DNA of 38,391 bases from an uncultured Aquimarina sp. (lineage in GTDB: Bacteria > Bacteroidota > Bacteroidia > Flavobacteriales > Flavobacteriaceae): NCBI GenBank assembly GCA_947493495.1, contig CANLRN010000041.1:1-38391 (forward strand), read 5' to 3'. The first letter of the stretch is position 1. The number at the start of each line of letters is the position of its first letter. The notes beneath the pieces were generated by a model. That model had not been told where the DNA came from. It did not search any database and saw only the letters and a list, made by a program, of their open reading frames with translations. Positions 31,799 through 38,391 of this stretch are shown here, one piece after another. The position numbers were made by a program, and so were the translations under genes.

Positions 31799-34700
31799 TT
31801 AAAAATATGCTCTAAGTTGGACACTCCCCGTATGAATGGTTTTTGTGTTTTTACTCGTACGGCCTGAATATGTAAGATTAAGATCAAGATATTTGGTTAA
31901 TTTTTTTTGAGCAATCATAGACCAGGTATAATTATCACCAGGTTGTAATCCATTAAGTAATTGATAGCCTACGGGAGAAAAAGCATTGCCTGTAAAATCA
32001 TTATTAAAATAATTAAACTCACTACTTATAGATATTTGTTGCTTATTAGCATAAGAAAAGGAAGCCCCTAATTTTTGCTGGGTTATTTTTTCTTCTCCAG
32101 ATGTATTATCTTGATCATTTAACAGATAAAAAACGCTAAATTGAGTTTGAGGAGACAATAAATAAGAAAGCTTAGGTTCTATTCGATATCCATCTAGAAG
32201 GTAGTTTCTATTCATAAAATTTTCTGCTATGCTCTCGGTAGTAATGAATTCATTTTTAAGTTCTAACAGCCAGGTTTTTGCCATTTTATGAGCAAAAGTA
32301 AATTGATGATTTTTTACGCTATTCTGTAGTAAGCCAGTTACTTGAAGATTTGTGTTTTTTGATGATAAATAGGTGTATGATGTGGTATATCGCTGTTTTC
32401 CTCTATTAAAAAATAAGCTGTTCCTAAAACTTAAGTTCAATGCCAACTCATTATCACTTTCTTTAAAAGGGTTGATATTAAAAGAGCTTCCGTCTCTCCT
32501 ATTTTTACGATCTACAATATAAGAGGTTTGGTTATAAAAGTGAGATGCAATTTTTTTGAATCTATTTTCGGATCCTGACCAAGAGAGAGGGTTTAGTGTA
32601 ATGATTTGACTTAGTCGATTCTGATGCGTGCTTATAAAGAGCTGGTTAGGCAGCAAAACTCTAAGATAAATAGCCTCATCGGTAAATTGCGCAATTTCAA
32701 ACTCTTCTAATTCTTGGGTTCCATTGTTATTATAATCATTCCAGGTATACGTACCTTGCCCAGGGTCTACCTGTACATAGGTAAATTCTTGCTGTGGTAA
32801 TGTGCCACTATTTGTTTCGAAGACAGTATTCCAATTGATCATACTTCCCAGAAATCGTTGATTGTATAGGAGTCTAGAATTTAGAGATGTTTCCTTTTCT
32901 TCGTTAGGATCTGTATTCGCTAAAGTTCTATAGTTTACAAATAATGATAGTTGTGTGCTTTTAGTATTTAGGAGATTAGACTTTAGGTAATACGTATTAG
33001 AAGTATTTACCTTGTCGAGCAAGTTATTTCTCACACTATCATTAATACGATGTCTGTATCCTATCTCTGCATAAATTTTGGTACTATCTCCAACACCAGT
33101 ATAAAGTTCATAGGACTTAAAGCGTTGTGTGTTGGCAGTAAATATTTGATCGGTCAGGTCGATTTCTTTGTTTTCTTCTGTGGCAAATTTTACACCGATC
33201 CAATTTTTTGTAAATCCATATTGGATACCACTATACATTCTAAAAAAACGAGAATCAATGGTCGCATTTTTACTGCTAAGCAAACTAGAATGCACGGCAA
33301 CCCTTAGTGCATTTAACTGAAGTTCGGTGTCGAGAAGATGGCGATTGCCATTATAATTTTCAGAAAAATTGAGATGCTGAAAAGAATAGCGTGTAGCCCC
33401 TTTTTTTGGATGAAGAAGTTCAAATCCCGAAGTAAAAAACTGTTGATCTCCAAGAGGATTGTTCAGGTTCCAATCTCTATTAAACTCTACATTGTAGATA
33501 CGCTCAATACTCTTAAACTGATCTTGTATAAAATCCCCATTGGCAAACGCATTCATAGTCCAACTACTATCATTGGTAAAAATACGTTGCTGTACTTGTA
33601 GCCTCCCCGCGACTCCATCATTATCATCATCACCTATATCAGAAAATAAATTAAGGTCGTTTTTACTCCCTGATACTTCGAATCCAATATTTGTTTTTTT
33701 AGTAGGTGTATAAGAACCTTGAACTACTGCTGTTTGCAATTTTGTTGGGGCTTCTAACCTAATCACAGGCGCATAATTTCCTTGAGGGATTCCGTTTACA
33801 GGTGCTATGTATTCATAAATTCTGCTAATAGTGGATATATTACCTAAAATGTAATTCCCCTGGTTATCTCCTACTAATGTAAAACGAACATTAAACAATT
33901 CATCTTCTGGATTATTAGAGAAAACAAATACCTCCTGCCCATCAATTATATCTCTCCTGTATAATATTTTATTCTCACTAAAAGTATCTGGGACAACTGA
34001 TGGCGATATCATTTGACTCATATCATCTCCTGCATTGGATAAGATTTCTTTTTGTGGATCACTTAGGTTTTGTTGCAGGGATTGATTTTTAGCATCATTT
34101 TCGGAATACACAAAAGCACCTATTTTTAATTTTTCGCTTTCATAATCTCCTCCTCCATAAGCTATAATTCTAGAGTAATTACGTTCTGTAGTCTGATATT
34201 CTATAGAGATCCTCATAGCAGAAGTAATGGGATAGGTAGCATTAAAACGTACCTCCCCAGCATTATAGTCGATAATATAATCCTTGTTTTCTCCACGTTC
34301 TAACAGAATACCATTCACATATACTCTCTCACTACCAGATACAATTAGAATAAACAATTCTCCATTAGACCCTGTTAATTTATAAGGTCCTTGGTTACCC
34401 TCCTGCCCTGTAAATTGACTTCGGGTAAATACTCCTCTTACCAATGCGCCAGCAGCAAACAAACCAGTTTTAGAATCTGGGTGTTCTAAGGTTCCATTGA
34501 TAGAAATTCCTTGTACATTTTTGGTAAACCGATTAAAATAACTACTGGTATTTTGTAATTGTACGTCTCCAGCTCTCACATTCCAGTTTTTACTATAAAG
34601 CTCTATAAAAACCTGATCAAACTCGTCTAGATTTTGAGAATATCCACTCTGCTGTATGGGTACATTGGCATCTTGGATAGAAGCTCTTAAGGATATGGTA

Positions 34701-35215
34701 TTACTTATTTTTCCTGAGATCTGTAAGTCTAATTCAGAATTTAATACCGTATTCTGATTACTCCCTACAGTCACCCCTCTAGAGATACTCCCATTGGTAG
34801 TAAGTCCATCGAAGGGTGTGAATTCTTTTTTTGTAGTAGTTTGTGAGAGGCTGTATAATTTTTGCAAATTATCATTTTGTTCTATGATCAGAGACGGATC
34901 AAATTCAAAATATTTTTTAGTTAAAAAATCAGGATAGCTATAATATTGGATAGCTATAGAATCGTGTTGGGATTGTAGCTGAGGTGACAACAGTAAAGAT
35001 GCTTTCTCATAATTGATGCGATATAGTGTGCTATCAATAGGGTTCCCTTTTTTGGTAAGTATTTTAAATCGAAATGAGTTGATGCTTACAGAATCAATCC
35101 GAATCGTGTCAGTAACAGGTACGATTATCTTCCTGAAATTTGTTCCAGAGATTTCCTGACTCCATATATTGGTACTCAAGGATAATAAAAAACCTACAAT
35201 AACAACAATACGCAT
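31799..35215 (-). CDS. Large outer-membrane beta-barrel protein with SprA-like segment
   Basis: 1138 residues from the Met at 35215 (MRIVVIVGFLLSLSTNIWSQ is a clean signal peptide; an upstream ATG at 35263 would add 16 residues). Residues 145-205 (SRGVTVGSNQNTVLNSELDL to QDANVPIQQSGYSQNLDEFD) resemble the repeated module of SprA, the T9SS translocon. The rest alternates polar and hydrophobic residues like a large barrel and ends in aromatic LRAYF. At about 1100 residues it is half the size of SprA, so it is a related barrel and not SprA. Its cargo or role is unknown. Confidence 0.75.
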   Translation of the reverse strand: MRIVVIVGFLLSLSTNIWSQEISGTNFRKIIVPVTDTIRIDSVSINSFRFKILTKKGNPIDSTLYRINYEKASLLLSPQLQSQHDSIAIQYYSYPDFLTKKYFEFDPSLIIEQNDNLQKLYSLSQTTTKKEFTPFDGLTTNGSISRGVTVGSNQNTVLNSELDLQISGKISNTISLRASIQDANVPIQQSGYSQNLDEFDQVFIELYSKNWNVRAGDVQLQNTSSYFNRFTKNVQGISINGTLEHPDSKTGLFAAGALVRGVFTRSQFTGQEGNQGPYKLTGSNGELFILIVSGSERVYVNGILLERGENKDYIIDYNAGEVRFNATYPITSAMRISIEYQTTERNYSRIIAYGGGDYESEKLKIGAFVYSENDAKNQSLQQNLSDPQKEILSNAGDDMSQMISPSVVPDTFSENKILYRRDIIDGQEVFVFSNNPEDELFNVRFTLVGDNQGNYILGNISTISRIYEYIAPVNGIPQGNYAPVIRLEAPTKLQTAVVQGSYTPTKKTNIGFEVSGSKNDLNLFSDIGDDDNDGVAGRLQVQQRIFTNDSSWTMNAFANGDFIQDQFKSIERIYNVEFNRDWNLNNPLGDQQFFTSGFELLHPKKGATRYSFQHLNFSENYNGNRHLLDTELQLNALRVAVHSSLLSSKNATIDSRFFRMYSGIQYGFTKNWIGVKFATEENKEIDLTDQIFTANTQRFKSYELYTGVGDSTKIYAEIGYRHRINDSVRNNLLDKVNTSNTYYLKSNLLNTKSTQLSLFVNYRTLANTDPNEEKETSLNSRLLYNQRFLGSMINWNTVFETNSGTLPQQEFTYVQVDPGQGTYTWNDYNNNGTQELEEFEIAQFTDEAIYLRVLLPNQLFISTHQNRLSQIITLNPLSWSGSENRFKKIASHFYNQTSYIVDRKNRRDGSSFNINPFKESDNELALNLSFRNSLFFNRGKQRYTTSYTYLSSKNTNLQVTGLLQNSVKNHQFTFAHKMAKTWLLELKNEFITTESIAENFMNRNYLLDGYRIEPKLSYLLSPQTQFSVFYLLNDQDNTSGEEKITQQKLGASFSYANKQQISISSEFNYFNNDFTGNAFSPVGYQLLNGLQPGDNYTWSMIAQKKLTKYLDLNLTYSGRTSKNTKTIHTGSVQLRAYF

Positions 35216-35405
35216 AAAGACAAAACTAATTTTTTTAGGTTTTATTGACAGCCTAAAAAACACTTAAAAACTATAATTCTTGCAACAAGTTATGATTGGA
35301 TAGGTTTGTAAGGTTGTAAAATAACGATAAAAACTAGATTTAGTTTCATCCTTTTTACATTATTATTTATTAGTGTGTACGATATAACTAACCAAAAATA
35401 TATAG

Positions 35406-35687
35406 GTGTACTATTATAGGGCAATTTTTAAGTTCTTTTGTGATATCAATCTGTTTAATCTGGTATTTTGCCTTTTTATGAGTTTGATTATTGGATTTAT
35501 GTGGAGTTTGATACTATTTAGTACGATAGGTATTTGGGTAGGTTTGCAGGGTTTTAAGGGTTTTAAAAAAGAAGAATTCTACCTCTATGCTAATTTAGGA
35601 CTTACCAAAAAGGAATTGATCATCAAGGTGTTTTTAATGAATATGGCGCTAAGCACACCAATTATTTTTTTAGTCTTTATTTCCTAA
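35406..35687 (+). CDS. Small membrane protein, candidate ABC partner
   Basis: Up to 93 residues if started at GTG 35406, 69 if at ATG 35478. The upstream part (YYRAIFKFFCDINLFNLVFC) reads as protein, which favours the longer form; no ATG is available there. Two hydrophobic segments (about 17-47 and 70-92) flank a charged loop (GFKGFKKEEFYLYANLGLTK). It ends 13 bp before an ABC ATPase on the same strand, so it probably supplies a small membrane component. Confidence 0.55.
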   Translation: MYYYRAIFKFFCDINLFNLVFCLFMSLIIGFMWSLILFSTIGIWVGLQGFKGFKKEEFYLYANLGLTKKELIIKVFLMNMALSTPIIFLVFIS

Positions 35688-35700
35688 AAAATACGATACT

Positions 35701-36363
35701 ATGAATGGATTGCTCATTACGAATCTCACAAAATCATTTGGTACAAAAAATATACTTTCTAACATATCATTACATTGTACTATTGGCGAAATCGTTGGTG
35801 TTTTTGGGAGAAACGGCACTGGAAAGTCAACCTTGCTGCAGTGTGTTTTTGGTACACTAAGATCAGATAGTATCCAGATACAAATTGATTATGAGCAAAT
35901 AACACCCAAAGAAATAATTCCTGGCAGAAAGATAGGATATTTACCACAAGATTCTTTCTTACCTAAAGAAAAGAAAGTACGAGATGTCATACCAATATTG
36001 TTCCCTGATGGAGAAGATCAGGATACTATTTTTTATACCAAAGGGATTTATGAACTAGAAACCCGAAAAGTGGGCGCCTTATCATTAGGGGAGCTGCGCT
36101 ACTTAGAGGTAGTGTTACTGTGTCATTTAGCACATCCGTTTCTAATGCTCGATGAACCATTTTCGATGATTCAACCCGCTTACAAAGAATTAATCAAAGA
36201 ATTACTATTGCACATAAAAAGCAAAAAAGGAATTATTGTTACCGATCACTATTATGAAGATGTACTGAGTGTTACCGATAGAAATCTTCTTATAAAAGAA
36301 GGGAACATACTATCGATTAAAGATAGTAATGATCTGGTGAGCTTGGGATATCTTAGGGGATAA
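35701..36363 (+). CDS. ABC transporter ATP-binding protein
   Basis: A 220-residue stand-alone ABC ATPase. Walker A is GRNGTGKS (36-43), Q-loop Q83 (GYLPQDSFL), signature LSLGE (127-131), Walker B FLMLDE (147-152) and switch H183 (VTDHYY). The signature departs from LSGGQ and the D-loop reads SMIQPA instead of SALD. Its only adjacent membrane partner is the tiny protein upstream; no full-size permease is present. Substrate unknown. Confidence 0.85.
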   Translation: MNGLLITNLTKSFGTKNILSNISLHCTIGEIVGVFGRNGTGKSTLLQCVFGTLRSDSIQIQIDYEQITPKEIIPGRKIGYLPQDSFLPKEKKVRDVIPILFPDGEDQDTIFYTKGIYELETRKVGALSLGELRYLEVVLLCHLAHPFLMLDEPFSMIQPAYKELIKELLLHIKSKKGIIVTDHYYEDVLSVTDRNLLIKEGNILSIKDSNDLVSLGYLRG

Positions 36364-36405
36364 TACTATTTTAAATATCTTAGCAATCGTTTTTAATATA
36401 TACCC

Positions 36406-36927
36406 ATGCATACTCATAAACTCATTCTAGCATTTTTGCTATACAGTATTCTCGGATTTTCTCAAACCGAAACGGTAAATGACACCATTTTAGCTTCTCA
36501 ATATTTTAAGAAAGCAGATTCTTTATTAACCGATCGTAAGTTAGATAGTTCGATTGTGTATTTTAAGAAGGCATTGCCTCTTTATAAAAAAGCAAAAGCT
36601 TGGGAGCGAGTTGCTAGATGTTATAACACGATTTCAGAAAGTCAAATTCGTAATTCAAAATATAGAAAAGCTCTTTTGAGTGCTAAAAAAGCTTTAGAAA
36701 TATGTGAAAAAAATCTGTCTAAAAATCATGAGGAAGAAGCAACTGCCTATAATTATATAGGTGTTAGTTACGAAGAGATGTCTGATTATGAAAATGCTCT
36801 TAAAAATCATTTTAAATCCTTAGAAATAAAACAAAAAATATTTCCAAGTATACATAAAAATATAGCAGTATCATATAGCAATATTGGAAATTTATATAGA
36901 CTTATATCAAAATATAAAAATCTGTAA
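36406..36927 (+). CDS. TPR protein, N-terminal piece (frameshifted)
   Basis: 173 residues: a signal peptide (MHTHKLILAFLLYSILGFSQ) and then tetratricopeptide repeats such as LDSSIVYFKKALPLYKKAKA and YRKALLSAKKALEICEKNLS. The frame ends in SKYKNL and a TAA at 36925-36927. The run of five A at 36916-36920 is one base short of keeping the frame; with six A it would read SKYKKSVSFLKKALAMD and continue. So this is the 5' part of a larger gene, broken by a -1 change in a homopolymer. Confidence 0.85.
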   Translation: MHTHKLILAFLLYSILGFSQTETVNDTILASQYFKKADSLLTDRKLDSSIVYFKKALPLYKKAKAWERVARCYNTISESQIRNSKYRKALLSAKKALEICEKNLSKNHEEEATAYNYIGVSYEEMSDYENALKNHFKSLEIKQKIFPSIHKNIAVSYSNIGNLYRLISKYKNL

Positions 36928-36929
36928 GC

Positions 36930-38391
36930 TTTCTTAAGAAAGCTCTAGCTATGGATATCAAAATTTTTGGAGAAGAGCATACAAGAACTGGAAATGATTA
37001 TGCAAACTTAGGAAACACCTATCTAGCACTGGAAAAATACTCTTTAGCTCTTGAATGTTTTGAAAAAGATTTAAAAATAACTATTAAAAATAAAGGAGGA
37101 AATCATCTTTCTACAGGTTATAGTTATTATAGCCTTGGAAGCTACTTTTATAATTTGAAACAATACGAAAATAGTTTGGACTACAATCAAAAAGCCTTAA
37201 CTATTTTTAATGATAATGGGAGTTTATACCCAATATTTGCAACATATTCTAGTATTGGGCTTCTTTTAACTGATATTGGGCAGTATGATAAAGCCTTACA
37301 ATACTATAAAAAGAGCCTGAATATTACCAATAAAATATTTGATCAAAATAGTCTCAATGCAGGTTTTTGCTATTGGAATATTGGACTTGTCTATGAAGGA
37401 AAAGAAAACTATAAAGAAGCTCTTACTAATTATACTAAAGCTTTACAAATTTGTCAAAAGTTTTATACTGAAAGCCATAGAGATATTGCTGATCTAAATA
37501 GAAACATAGGAAACGTATACGTTAGTACTAAGGAATATAAAAAAGCTTCGCAATATTTTGATAAGGCTTTAAAGATCGATAAAAATGTTTTTGAAAAGGA
37601 TAACCCGAAGCATTCTAATTCTTACATCAGTCTCTCAAAACTTAATTTAGAGCAACAAAAATATGAGGATGCACTTCTATATGCCAGAAAAGCTTTACAC
37701 CTTGTAAAGGACGCATATGGTAATAAAAGTTCACTTACTATTGATGCATTAAATCAAAATGGTGATGTCTATTTAAAACAAGGAAATTATGAAAATGCAC
37801 TTCTTTTTTTTGATAAGGCTGTAGAAGTGAATATTAAAAATAAGGAGGAGTCTAAAGATTCTTCTAATCAATATTATAATTTAAAAATGTTGTTAGAAAG
37901 CTATCAAGGAAAAGCTAAAACATTAGTATTAAAATATCAAAAAAATAAACTTCAAAACGATCTTGATCTTAGCCTAAAGATTTATCATCATTTAGATGCA
38001 CTTATAGAACAAGCTCGACATACTTTTACCAATTATCAAGACAAGGTAAGTTTTGCTAAAAAAGCAAAAGAAACGTATCAAGCAGCCATCACGACTGGAT
38101 TAGTTAACTACAAACAGAACAAAGACTTAAAGGATTTAGGCCAATCCTTCTATTACTCAGAAAAAAGTAAAGCAAATACTTTAAAAGATCTCTTAAACAA
38201 TGCTAATGCCAAAAGCTTTTCTGGTATTCCTGATGATCTTATTCAACTGGAAAAAAGCCTAAGAATCGATAAGGCTTTTTACAAGTCTAAAATCAACGAA
38301 GAGTTTTCTAAAAAGGAAAGAGATCCCGTAAAATTTACTACTTACGAAAGCAAACTCTTTGCTATCTCCAGAAAACAAGATTCTCTTACAC
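36930..38391 (+). CDS. TPR protein, continuation in shifted frame (partial, runs off window)
   Basis: The frame beginning FLKKALAMDIKIFGEEHTRT at 36930 stays open to the last base (about 487 codons). If the piece is translated independently the first ATG is at 36951. Repeats of the form Y-ALECFEKDLKI, Y-NSLDYNQKALTI, Y-KALQYYKKSLNI and Y-ALLFFDKAVEV show at least seven more TPR units. The end (SFYYSEKSKANTLKDLLNNA) resembles the region before a CHAT protease domain in Bacteroidota TPR-CHAT proteins, but that domain, if present, is beyond the window. Confidence 0.75.

Overview
The window looks like chromosomal DNA from a marine-type member of the Flavobacteriaceae (phylum Bacteroidota). The grounds are low GC content, absence of Shine-Dalgarno sequences, promoters of the TAnnTTTG type, a type IX secretion (T9SS) C-terminal sorting domain, large Bacteroidota outer-membrane proteins, a eukaryotic-type IleRS, and a flavobacterial housekeeping gene order. 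An Aquimarina-like genus is plausible but is only an inference. No complete RNA gene and no CRISPR array was seen.

Layout. (1) 1-1730 is the right-hand end of a decayed integrated element. It has two REP-like hairpin repeats, a lone GtrA-type membrane protein, an integrase cut off after its arm-binding domain, and a 3' fragment of tRNA-Ala(GGC) that marks the attachment site. The tRNA's terminator follows. (2) 1792-10032 is core metabolism: a sodium/solute symporter, an unlisted 57-codon ORF, divergent ribE and pdxA, then yceD-rpmF and fabH-accB-accC (ribosomal protein L32 and fatty-acid initiation). Several strong hairpins lie between these genes. (3) 10072-14014 holds a FAD oxidoreductase, the glycosyltransferase mtgA, a GNAT acetyltransferase, a Gre-like transcription factor and a lipoprotein alpha/beta hydrolase, all on the + strand. 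(4) 14026-20712 holds recJ with a Cys-rich small protein, an AhpD-like protein, a zinc-less DksA-like protein and ileS.

(5) 21039-21963 is the most unusual part. Three tandem small genes encode peptides with a shared double-glycine-type leader and six-cysteine cores. Genes 1 and 3 share an almost identical 5' untranslated region with a conserved stem-loop. Two 13-bp repeats exactly 21 bp apart lie upstream, and a 34-bp palindrome separates genes 1 and 2. No maturation or export gene lies nearby. This is a candidate orphan bacteriocin or disulfide-rich secreted peptide family.

(6) 22250-27987 holds an omega-amidase-type nitrilase, a convergent Ig-like lipoprotein, comF, a coiled-coil envelope protein and glyS. 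(7) 28402-38391 is envelope-related: a T9SS cargo protein with CARDB and GEVED domains, a small lipoprotein, a large barrel protein with a SprA-like segment, a minimal ABC system (small membrane protein plus ATPase), and a TPR protein whose reading frame is broken by one missing base in a poly-A run and which runs off the window end.
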